Assembly: GCA_002696025.1 (NCBI GenBank)
Contig: NZQU01000019.1
Location: forward strand, 1 to 9,195
Source: Crocinitomicaceae bacterium
GTDB lineage: Bacteria > Bacteroidota > Bacteroidia > Flavobacteriales_D > Crocinitomicaceae
Length of the DNA stretch: 9,195 nucleotides
Direction of reading: 5' to 3'
Shown here piece by piece: positions 1 to 6,663 of the stretch (position 1 is its first letter; the number at the start of each line of letters is the position of its first letter). Position numbers and translations under genes: made by a program. The notes beneath the pieces are model-generated. The model had not been told where the DNA came from. It made no database searches and saw nothing but the letters and a program-made list of their open reading frames with translations.

Positions 1-723
1 ATTTCTTATGATCTATCACCTATTCATACATATCAGAGTAATCAAGACACATTTAATTTAATTCTTTCTGGTTTTTCCAATGGATGTACTGATAGTAAAA
101 CTCAAAACCTCATTGTTTATGATCCCTTTGTTGATCTAGAACTTAGACAAATGATTCTTTCAGATCAAAATGGATATTACAATATTGTTGTTGAGGCAAA
201 AAATATTGGTTCTGTTACCATTGAATCAGTTGATTTAATTATTCATATGCCTAATTCTTTAACAACTAAAGAAACCTTACCAAACCCACTATCAGCTAAT
301 GAAAATATATATTACCCATTATCAGTTAGCCCATCATCTTATGTAAGCATTAATGATGATGTAAATTCATTTTTATGTATTGAAGGAGTCTCCATTAACA
401 ACTTCTCACTTCAAGACATTGATTTGTCTAATAATTGGATCTGCAAGAATATTGAATTTGATTCATTAAATCTAGTTTCATTATATCCCAATCCTGCAAT
501 TGATAAATTTTATGCCATTTTACAAGTTCCTATCGAATCAAATATTACTATCGAGATAATTGATAGTGAGGGGCGCTTGATTAAAAATGTTTATGATGAT
601 TACATATTCATGTCAGGTACGCATCAATTAGAAATAAACATCAATGAATTGAGTCAGGGCTTTTATTTCTTAAGGGTATCTGACAATAGAAATAATATAA
701 TTGTAAATAGGTTTATCAAATAA
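1..723 (+). CDS. T9SS-exported protein, C-terminal part (PKD-like domain plus type A sorting domain)
   Basis: The frame is open from base 1, so this is the 3' end of a longer gene; 240 codons plus TAA are visible and the true start lies upstream. The first ~45 residues (HTYQSNQDTFNL, then NGCTDSK) resemble the last strands of a PKD domain. A middle stretch (~DNA 145-470) looks like a beta-rich CARDB/Ig-type adhesive domain, which I infer only from its pattern. From base 481 the protein has LYPNP, then ITIEIIDSEGRLI and GFYFLRV, and ends in Lys. This is the typical Por secretion system (T9SS type A) sorting domain, which is recognised by the T9SS translocon and removed on surface attachment or release. 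The protein should therefore be surface-exposed or secreted; its enzymatic or adhesive role lies outside the window. Its stop is 1 base from that of the convergent glycosyltransferase. Confidence 0.88.
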   Translation: MSYDLSPIHTYQSNQDTFNLILSGFSNGCTDSKTQNLIVYDPFVDLELRQMILSDQNGYYNIVVEAKNIGSVTIESVDLIIHMPNSLTTKETLPNPLSANENIYYPLSVSPSSYVSINDDVNSFLCIEGVSINNFSLQDIDLSNNWICKNIEFDSLNLVSLYPNPAIDKFYAILQVPIESNITIEIIDSEGRLIKNVYDDYIFMSGTHQLEININELSQGFYFLRVSDNRNNIIVNRFIK

Positions 724-724
724 A

Positions 725-1906
725 TTAGTCAAATAGTTCTAATATAGACGCCTCTTGTTTTTCCCATGAGTATTCGTTTTTAGCACTTATAAACAAAGAC
801 TCTTCAAAAGATGAGTTTACAACATTTTTAATTCCTTTTGCTACATCTTTTGGGTGATTTTGTACAAGTTGACCCAATGGGAATTTTTTGATAAATCTAT
901 TATTTTCAATGCTTTTAGAGCATAGAACAGGAATGTCAGCATGAATATATTCAAAGAGTTTATTGGGTGATGCCATGGCTTTACTAAGGTTAAGCTCCTC
1001 TAAAAGATTAATTCCAAGGTCAGCACCTTTAGTATAGCTTATTAGATCTTTGTTTGGAATAACGCCCATAAATTTGATTTGATTATTTAAATCAAGATCA
1101 TTACACATTTTCTCCAAATTATTTTTAATGGGGCCATTGCCAAGAATAATTAATTTATATTTCTGCTCAAGAAAACTCATGCTTTTTATAAGAATTTCTA
1201 GACCTCTGCCCATATTTAAAAATCCTTGATATAAAATTATTTTATCATCTTTTTTCCAATCAAATAATGCTCTAAAATCTTTTACTTCATTATTGTTTTT
1301 TGTTTCATTTAAATATGGAACATTCATGATAGATTTATGATGATATGGAAGCTTGTGTTTTTGATTAAATAGATTTAAAATTGATTCATTTACAGTTATA
1401 AATGCATGGGTTTTTTTTATAAACTTCTTTTCATTTATTTCTCCATGAATTCTCATGATTTTGATTAGGGAATTAAATATGGTTCTTTTAATAAATGAAC
1501 TGTTAACAGGGAAAAATTGATTGATTGTTTCAATATAAATTTCATGAGAATCATAAATAACTTTTGAATTTAGTTTCAAAGCTGTTTGACATGCAACTTT
1601 CAAAAGGGGAAGGTCATTTGCCCATATGTAGTCATATTTGATATTTGTATCAATTATTTTAGATTTGAAATAGTCAAATTCCCTACAAAAAAAACTGTGT
1701 TTCAGTAACTTTATTTTTAAATTGTTTTTTCTCTTGAAACTGATAAGTTTAACATGAATAGAGTTAAATATTTCCGCATCTTTACTAGGGTTTCCATCTA
1801 GATAAAATAAAGTAATGTTCATTTTACCCATTAATGACTTTATGGTTTTAATGACCCTTGAATCATTGGAAATAGGTCCGTTAAGAAGAATGGCAGTTTC
1901 TTTCAA
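725..1906 (-). CDS. Glycosyltransferase, GT-B fold, family 4-like
   Basis: This 393-residue protein has a two-domain GT-B architecture. The N-terminal Rossmann half includes ILLNGPISNDSRV (~7-18), YDYIWANDLPLL (~91-102) and VIYDSHEIYIE (~116-126). The C-terminal donor-binding half includes ILYQGFLNMGRGLEIL (~224-239), LIILGNGP (~252-259) and SPNKLFEYIHADIPVL (~313-328), with E319 at the usual nucleotide-sugar-binding glutamate. It should transfer a sugar from a nucleotide donor in the cytoplasm; donor and acceptor cannot be read from the sequence. The start is TTG: the fold begins at about residue 4, the next in-frame Met is residue 26, and an in-frame stop at 1931-1933 leaves no ATG or GTG upstream. 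Only 8 bases separate it from the stop of the preceding glycosyltransferase gene, which suggests translational coupling within one operon. Confidence 0.88.
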   Translation of the reverse strand: MKETAILLNGPISNDSRVIKTIKSLMGKMNITLFYLDGNPSKDAEIFNSIHVKLISFKRKNNLKIKLLKHSFFCREFDYFKSKIIDTNIKYDYIWANDLPLLKVACQTALKLNSKVIYDSHEIYIETINQFFPVNSSFIKRTIFNSLIKIMRIHGEINEKKFIKKTHAFITVNESILNLFNQKHKLPYHHKSIMNVPYLNETKNNNEVKDFRALFDWKKDDKIILYQGFLNMGRGLEILIKSMSFLEQKYKLIILGNGPIKNNLEKMCNDLDLNNQIKFMGVIPNKDLISYTKGADLGINLLEELNLSKAMASPNKLFEYIHADIPVLCSKSIENNRFIKKFPLGQLVQNHPKDVAKGIKNVVNSSFEESLFISAKNEYSWEKQEASILELFD

Positions 1907-1914
1907 TTTCCAAT

Positions 1915-3003
1915 TTATTTTATGTAGTCTTTATAATTCTCATTTAATAGACGGTCCATAAATTCAGAAATGCTCCACTTTTCATCTTCTTCACTAATTG
2001 AATAATTTTCCATTTCAAAATCTTTAGAGTCTTTTCTTGAATATGGTTTTCCATTCTCATATAGAATTTTAAATCTTTCATTTCCTGAATCAATTTCTTC
2101 TTTGATTACATCAGGATATGGATATGAATTTTGTGTGCCGAGTTTAATGAATTTAGGGAATAATTGTTTTTGATACCTAAATTTAATTGTATTTATGTCC
2201 TTTGAGTGAAAAAGGTATTCATTTCTCAAATTTTTAAATACCTCATAATTTTTAATTCTTTCATCTTGCTCTTGTTCAGGTATTGAATTGATTAATTCCC
2301 TCCAGGTAAAATAATGAAAACGATGCATTAGATTATCAATTGATTTTAATCCTTGACAATGAAAATAATAGTTGTGAGTCTCTTGAACTTGTTGGTAATA
2401 AAAAGGAACTCTAATAGTATCAAACTTTCCAAATTCTTTATATATAACATCTTTTGTTAACCAGATTAAAATGGGTTCTCCCGGGTCTTCTAATTTATCT
2501 GGCTCATGATGACTTAAGTCTCCATTTAAATTAAGTCTTGGTAGTTGAATGGCTCTTGGAGTATTGTCATTTAAAGCCTTTTCTCTAAGAATTTTCATAT
2601 CATGATTCCCACTTGTGTATGCAACCATATCAGCATCCCATCTTAAGTGCCATTGATATTCAGATAATTCAAGTCCTTTTTCACGGCAATCTCCTAAAAG
2701 GGCATTTGGCAACTCAACAATATCTACCTGAATTTTATCATTAAATTTTTCTTTAAATTCATTAGCTACCAATAGTGAGTCATCATCTGAGCCATTATCT
2801 ATTATTATAACCTGGTCAGCAAAACCAACTAGACTTTTTAAACATAGTGGAAGAATGTATTCTTCATTTTTCATGGCAACAACAGCTGATATGCCTTTTT
2901 TAAGAGGGGTTCCAGCCCTTGTTACATTTACTTTTCTTTTAAATGGTAGATAGGTAAAAATATAAACAATCGGTCTTAATATCTTTCTTAATAATGCTTT
3001 CAT
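1915..3003 (-). CDS. Glycosyltransferase family 2 protein (GT-A fold)
   Basis: This 362-residue protein has the GT2 nucleotide-binding core near its N-terminus: SAVVAMKNEEYILPLCLKSL (~39-58), then VIIIDNGSDDDS (~65-76). The metal-binding DxD is D123-A-D125 in LRWDADMV. This supports an inverting GT-A enzyme that uses a nucleotide sugar and a divalent metal. The long C-terminal part (~200-362) is rich in aromatic and charged residues and I recognise no separate domain in it. The first 25 residues (LLRKILRPIVYIFTYLPFKRK) are basic and hydrophobic and may bind the inner membrane face. The ATG start is clear and lies 20 bases after the fcl stop, so it is probably co-transcribed with fcl. A role in glycan assembly with the neighbouring GT-B enzyme is inferred from context; the sugar and acceptor are unknown. 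Confidence 0.9.
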   Translation of the reverse strand: MKALLRKILRPIVYIFTYLPFKRKVNVTRAGTPLKKGISAVVAMKNEEYILPLCLKSLVGFADQVIIIDNGSDDDSLLVANEFKEKFNDKIQVDIVELPNALLGDCREKGLELSEYQWHLRWDADMVAYTSGNHDMKILREKALNDNTPRAIQLPRLNLNGDLSHHEPDKLEDPGEPILIWLTKDVIYKEFGKFDTIRVPFYYQQVQETHNYYFHCQGLKSIDNLMHRFHYFTWRELINSIPEQEQDERIKNYEVFKNLRNEYLFHSKDINTIKFRYQKQLFPKFIKLGTQNSYPYPDVIKEEIDSGNERFKILYENGKPYSRKDSKDFEMENYSISEEDEKWSISEFMDRLLNENYKDYIK

Positions 3004-3023
3004 TTATTTTTTTTAGCAGTTAA

Positions 3024-3965
3024 TTATTTCATAATAACTTTCCTTAAAGACTCTTGATTGGATAAAAACCAATGATATGTAGATTGAATTCCATCTTCAA
3101 GTTTAATATGGGCTTTCCATCCTTTATCATTTAGTCTTGAAACGTCCATAAGTTTTTTTGGTGTGCCATTTGGCATTTGATCATTCCATTTAATTTTCCC
3201 GGTATGGCCAATCGTTTTTTGAATTAATAGCGCCAAGTTTTTAATGCTGATATCCGATCCAGTACCAACATTGTAAAGGGTGTCGCTTAAGTTATTATTT
3301 ATGGCGAAAAAGACTGCTTCAGCTAGGTCCTTTACATGCATAAATTCTCTAAATGGGCTTCCGTCTCCCCAAAGTTCAACATCTGCATGATTGTTTAATT
3401 TTGCTTCATGAAATTTTCGAATCATTGCAGGAAGTACATGAGAAGAGTTTAAATCAAAATTGTCATTTTCACCATAAAGGTTTGTAGGCATTAGACTTAT
3501 GTAGTTTTTTTTATATTGTTTGCTGGCTGCCTCACATGCTTTGACTCCTGCTATTTTAGCAATTGCATACCACTCATTAGTGGGTTCTAAGCTATTTGTA
3601 AGAAGATATTCTTCTTTTAAAGGTTGAGCGGCAAACTTAGGATAAATGCATGAACTCCCTAAAAAAATAAATTGATTTACATCATTCTTTAATGCTCCAT
3701 CTATTAAGTTATTTTGAATTTTTAGGTTTTCCATAATAAACTCATATGGAAAGTTGTTGTTTGCAAGGATTCCACCAACTTTAGCTGCAGCATCAATAAC
3801 AATATCAGGTTTTTTATCATTATAAAAATCCATAACATCAGATTGATTGCTAAGGTCTAGTTCTGATCTTGAACAAGTGATTAATTGATGTTTACCTGAT
3901 TGATTTATCTTATTTGAAACAGCCTTTCCAACCATTCCATTATGTCCTGCAACAAAAATTTTCAT
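3024..3965 (-). CDS. fcl: GDP-L-fucose synthase (GDP-4-keto-6-deoxymannose epimerase/reductase)
   Basis: This enzyme converts GDP-4-keto-6-deoxy-D-mannose to GDP-L-fucose by 3,5-epimerisation and NADPH-dependent reduction. At 313 residues it is the usual length. It is an extended short-chain dehydrogenase: the cofactor loop is GHNGMVG (7-13), the signature GSSCIYPK is at 103-110, and the catalytic triad is S104, Y133 and K137 (WYAIAKIAG). C106 and H176 fall where the Escherichia coli enzyme has its epimerisation Cys109 and His179, at a constant offset of three. MPTNLYGENDNFD (159-171) and WGDGSPFREFMHVKDLAEA (199-217) are also typical of the family. The gene leads the cluster that contains two glycosyltransferases, so fucose or a related sugar is probably built into a glycan. 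The gmd gene that makes its substrate is not adjacent. The start is ATG with no Shine-Dalgarno sequence. Confidence 0.96.
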   Translation of the reverse strand: MKIFVAGHNGMVGKAVSNKINQSGKHQLITCSRSELDLSNQSDVMDFYNDKKPDIVIDAAAKVGGILANNNFPYEFIMENLKIQNNLIDGALKNDVNQFIFLGSSCIYPKFAAQPLKEEYLLTNSLEPTNEWYAIAKIAGVKACEAASKQYKKNYISLMPTNLYGENDNFDLNSSHVLPAMIRKFHEAKLNNHADVELWGDGSPFREFMHVKDLAEAVFFAINNNLSDTLYNVGTGSDISIKNLALLIQKTIGHTGKIKWNDQMPNGTPKKLMDVSRLNDKGWKAHIKLEDGIQSTYHWFLSNQESLRKVIMK

Positions 3966-3985
3966 TTATTAGTTTTAGTAATGCG

Positions 3986-3993
3986 CAAAAATA
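3986..3993 (-). promoter_or_regulatory. Candidate -7 promoter element upstream of fcl
   Basis: Read on the minus strand this is TATTTTTG, a match to the Bacteroidota sigma-A -7 consensus TAnnTTTG. It lies 20 bases before the fcl ATG, so the mRNA leader would be short (roughly 13-16 bases). I see no TTG/TTTG -33 element at 17-23 bases upstream, so the match is only partial. If real, it separates the fcl/glycosyltransferase operon from the upstream gene. Confidence 0.4.
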
Positions 3994-4009
3994 GTGAAAC
4001 TATAATGTA

Positions 4010-4038
4010 AATATTATTTCTTATTAGAATTTAATATT
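4010..4038 (-). terminator. AT-rich hairpin at the end of the unrecognised gene, possible weak terminator
   Basis: AATATTA (4010-4016) and TAATATT (4032-4038) are perfect inverted repeats. Inside them TTCT (4018-4021) and AGAA (4026-4029) form a second stem around a 4-base loop, giving an almost continuous 11-bp hairpin. It spans the TAA stop (4031-4033) of the 299-residue protein. On the minus strand no clean U-tract follows, and the stem is almost all A-T, so it may be a weak terminator, an mRNA 3'-end stabiliser, or chance in AT-rich DNA. Confidence 0.3.
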
Positions 4039-4930
4039 GTTCATCAATTAGCTTGTAGCTTTTTGTGCTAAATTTCTTCGCTTCTTTTAAAAATTTTTTT
4101 GGTGTCCATTTTGTGTTATTAATACAAGACCTTTTTGTTAGTTGTAAAAAATCTCCAGGGTAGCAGGAGAAATTGTCTGGACTTTCATTAATCCCTCGGA
4201 TATTTTTTGTTTTTAAATTTACCAGTCCTTTTTTCTCAAGCCAAAGTTCAAAATCTTCAGCATCCTTATTCCTTTGATTCTTTTCATCTATACCTATTGA
4301 GAAAATAAACCTTTCAAGTTGATTGTTTGATAATGAAAGTAATTCATCAATAAGTCGATTGTATTTTTTGATTATTTCTTTTTGACTTTTCCAGAATTTT
4401 TTACTTGTAAATATCCCATTATTGTAATTCTTAATTTTCCAATCTTTGGGACTTGAGGTATTTCTTTTGGAGTTTCTTGCTTCAAGTTTTTTATCGATTT
4501 CTTTAATAAGGTAAGTTCCATAATTTTCTAAAAACCAATAAGCTAATTTTGGATTTTCCATTATTTTTTTTCGCCATCCATTTTGGTAGTTTATTGAGTT
4601 TTCACTACCCCAACCACCACACCAACTATTGTTGTATAAACCACAGCCTTGACCTTTTTTCTCTTTCCCCAGCCCTTTAGAGTGAATGTTAGCAAGCAAA
4701 ACACTATAAAGCTGAATAGGGTTTGTGTTTTTAGAGTAATTATTTCTGTCAAGGAAATAAGTGTTTTTTGATTTGTCTAATGATATTGTATAAGAAAAAG
4801 GCAAATACCATTGAGTGATTTCATCTGTAAAGTAATCAATCTCTTTTTTAGTGTAGAAGTCAAGGGAAACAATTGCACTGCAAATTATAAGAATTAAACT
4901 TATAAGAAAGAGTGTTGTTTTGTTTTTCAT
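4031..4930 (-). CDS. Unrecognised membrane-anchored or exported protein (299 residues)
   Basis: I do not recognise this family. The N-terminus has a basic start (MKNKTT) and a hydrophobic stretch (~7-23), so the protein is either exported by a signal peptide or tethered to the inner membrane, with the rest outside the cytoplasm. It is not a clear lipoprotein: Cys17 follows LII and lacks a small residue before it. The remaining region holds four cysteines in two close pairs, C96/C104 (GQGCGLYNNSWCGGWG) and C256/C269, which would suit disulfides in the periplasm. It is rich in Lys, Asn and Trp, with helical, charged segments at ~120-155 and ~177-235. I chose the ATG at 4928-4930: a longer reading to 5047 would overlap the divergent carboxylase gene and place the hydrophobic segment internally. 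Same-strand fcl starts 65 bases downstream, so co-expression is possible. Confidence 0.72.
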   Translation of the reverse strand: MKNKTTLFLISLILIICSAIVSLDFYTKKEIDYFTDEITQWYLPFSYTISLDKSKNTYFLDRNNYSKNTNPIQLYSVLLANIHSKGLGKEKKGQGCGLYNNSWCGGWGSENSINYQNGWRKKIMENPKLAYWFLENYGTYLIKEIDKKLEARNSKRNTSSPKDWKIKNYNNGIFTSKKFWKSQKEIIKKYNRLIDELLSLSNNQLERFIFSIGIDEKNQRNKDAEDFELWLEKKGLVNLKTKNIRGINESPDNFSCYPGDFLQLTKRSCINNTKWTPKKFLKEAKKFSTKSYKLIDEQY

Positions 4931-4950
4931 GACTTTAAATTTATTACAAT

Positions 4951-4958
4951 CAAATATA
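4951..4958 (-). promoter_or_regulatory. Candidate -7 promoter element for the unrecognised 299-residue gene
   Basis: On the minus strand this reads TATATTTG, a full match to TAnnTTTG, 20 bases before the ATG at 4930. The leader would be about 13-15 bases. No clear TTG -33 element is seen at the expected spacing. Its position in the short divergent region independently supports 4930 as the start rather than an upstream one. Confidence 0.45.
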
Positions 4959-4990
4959 AGATAAAATAGATGGATTTTGCTTTGAATATG

Positions 4991-4998
4991 TATATTTA
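4991..4998 (+). promoter_or_regulatory. Candidate weak -7 promoter element for the acyl-CoA carboxylase gene
   Basis: TATATTTA differs from TAnnTTTG only at the last base and lies 17 bases before the ATG at 5016, which would leave a leader of about 12 bases. TTTG occurs at 4976-4979 and 4981-4984, but this is closer than the usual 17-23 base spacing, so the assignment is tentative. Confidence 0.25.
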
Positions 4999-5015
4999 CA
5001 TTAGTTAAATTAATT

Positions 5016-6659
5016 ATGGCGGTTTCAAAAAAAGAATTAGATTTCAATCACAACGAAGACAAAATGCGTTCTAGAATTAATGCATTAGAAAAAGAACTTT
5101 CAATCATAAAACAGGGTGGAGGTGAAAAAAAAATAAAGAAATTACATGCAAGTGGAAAACTTTCTGCTAGGGAAAGAATAGACCTTCTTCTAGATCCAGA
5201 TACAGAGCGATTTGAAATGGGCGCTTTTGCTGGTTTTGGTATGTATAAAGAACATGGCGGTTGTCCAGCCGGAGGAGTTGTTATTGTTATAGGTTACGTT
5301 TCTGGTCATTTATCTGTTGTTGTGGCTAATGACGCTACTGTTAAGGCAGGAGCATGGTTTCCAATAACCGGGAAGAAAAATTTAAGAGCGCAAGAAATCG
5401 CAATGGAAAATAACTTACCTATTATTTATCTTGTGGATTCAGCTGGTGTTTATTTACCAATGCAAGATGAGATTTTCCCTGATAAAGAACATTTTGGAAG
5501 AATATTTAGAAACAATGCAGTGATGAGTTCAATGGGGATTGTTCAGATTGCAGCTGTTATGGGGAGTTGTGTTGCCGGTGGTGCATATCTTCCAATTATG
5601 TCTGATGAATCATTAATTGTTGATAGGACCGGTACGATATTTCTTGCAGGTTCCTACCTCGTGAAGGCAGCAATAGGAGAGGATATTGATAATGAAATTT
5701 TAGGTGGTGCAACTACCCATACAGAAATATCTGGAGTTTGTGATTACAATGTAGCTTCTGATGAAGAGTGTTTGCAAACTATTCGTGATTTAATGGATAA
5801 AATTGGAACCAATCCAAAGGCAGGCTTCAATAGAAAAGAGGCTTTAATGCCGAATAAACCATTAAATAGCCTGTATGGAATTTTACCTGATTTAAGATCT
5901 AAGCCATACAATATGAAGGATTTAATGAAGTCAATGGTTGATGAATCTAAAATCACAGAGTATAAAGCAAACTATGGAAAAACAATCGTTTGTGCTTATG
6001 CAAGAATTGATGGTTGGAGTGTTGGAATTGTTGCCAATCAAAGAGAAATTGTAAAAAACGGAAAAGGTGAAATGCAGTTTGGTGGTGTTATTTACTCTGA
6101 TTCTGCAGACAAAGCAGCTCGTTTTATTATGAATTGCAATCAAAAGAATATTCCTTTGGTTTTTCTTCAGGATGTATCTGGATTTATGGTCGGATCCAAA
6201 AGTGAGCATGCAGGAATCATAAAAGATGGTGCAAAAATGGTTAATGCAATGTCAAATAGCGTAGTTCCTAAATTTACAGTTGTTGTTGGAAACTCGTATG
6301 GTGCGGGTAACTATGCGATGTGTGGTAAGGCATATGACCCTCGATTAATTGTGGCATGGCCTAGTGCTGAAATTGCTGTTATGGGCGGTGCTGCTGCTGC
6401 AAAAGTTCTATTGCAGATAGAGATGGCTTCCCTTAAGTCCAAAGGCGAAAAAATCACAAAAGAACAACAGAATAATCTTTTCAATAAGATTAAGGGTAAA
6501 TATGACAACCAAGTGTCACCCTATTATGCTGCAAGTCGTTTGTGGGTTGATGCTGTTATCGATCCTATTGAAACAAGAAAAGTGATTTCAATGGGGATAG
6601 AAATGGCTAATAATAAGATTTCAGATAAAGCTTATAATGTTGGTGTTATCCAAACTTAA
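5016..6659 (+). CDS. Acyl-CoA carboxylase, carboxyltransferase (beta) subunit, probably methylcrotonyl-CoA carboxylase
   Basis: This subunit moves the carboxyl group from biotin to an acyl-CoA. The 547 residues match the two-domain crotonase-like carboxyltransferase family throughout. LHASGKLSARERIDLLLDP (43-61) is the usual entry. The N-domain (~85-265) has VVVANDATVKAGAWFPITGK and the acyl-CoA-binding GSCVAGGAY (183-191). The C-domain (~300-540) has MQFGGVIYSDSADKAARF (353-370), biotin-side GNSYGAGNYAMCG (425-437) and AWPSAEIAVMGG (447-458). FPDKEHFGRIFRNNAVMSS and GTIFLAGSYLVKAAIGE resemble methylcrotonyl-CoA carboxylase beta more than propionyl-CoA carboxylase, pointing to leucine breakdown; substrate choice is inferred. 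The biotin carboxylase/carrier subunit is not adjacent. The start ATG lacks a Shine-Dalgarno sequence; Met17 is an alternative, but flavobacterial relatives, as I recall them, keep residues equivalent to LDFN. It ends 4 bases from the convergent helicase gene. Confidence 0.93.
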   Translation: MAVSKKELDFNHNEDKMRSRINALEKELSIIKQGGGEKKIKKLHASGKLSARERIDLLLDPDTERFEMGAFAGFGMYKEHGGCPAGGVVIVIGYVSGHLSVVVANDATVKAGAWFPITGKKNLRAQEIAMENNLPIIYLVDSAGVYLPMQDEIFPDKEHFGRIFRNNAVMSSMGIVQIAAVMGSCVAGGAYLPIMSDESLIVDRTGTIFLAGSYLVKAAIGEDIDNEILGGATTHTEISGVCDYNVASDEECLQTIRDLMDKIGTNPKAGFNRKEALMPNKPLNSLYGILPDLRSKPYNMKDLMKSMVDESKITEYKANYGKTIVCAYARIDGWSVGIVANQREIVKNGKGEMQFGGVIYSDSADKAARFIMNCNQKNIPLVFLQDVSGFMVGSKSEHAGIIKDGAKMVNAMSNSVVPKFTVVVGNSYGAGNYAMCGKAYDPRLIVAWPSAEIAVMGGAAAAKVLLQIEMASLKSKGEKITKEQQNNLFNKIKGKYDNQVSPYYAASRLWVDAVIDPIETRKVISMGIEMANNKISDKAYNVGVIQT

Positions 6660-6663
6660 ATAG

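Noticed and set aside
4031..4930. Lipoprotein assignment for the unrecognised protein because of Cys17 in the hydrophobic segment
   Set aside because: The residues before it (LII) do not fit a lipobox, which needs Gly, Ala or Ser at -1, and no Bacteroidota lipoprotein export-type acidic stretch follows.
4931..5015. A -33 TTTG box (4976-4979 or 4981-4984) as part of a full promoter for the carboxylase gene
   Set aside because: The spacing to the TATATTTA element (11 or 6 bases) is too short for the Bacteroidota consensus.
4931..5047. A 39-codon upstream extension of the 299-residue protein, starting at an ATG complementary to 5045-5047
   Set aside because: It would overlap the divergent carboxylase gene by 32 bases, bury the signal/anchor segment inside the protein, and ignore a good TAnnTTTG element at 4951-4958.
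5744..6508. Three open frames of 65-92 codons on the minus strand within the carboxylase gene
   Set aside because: They lie fully antisense to a well-conserved gene and their translations look like complement noise (Cys/Phe/Ile-rich, no domain).
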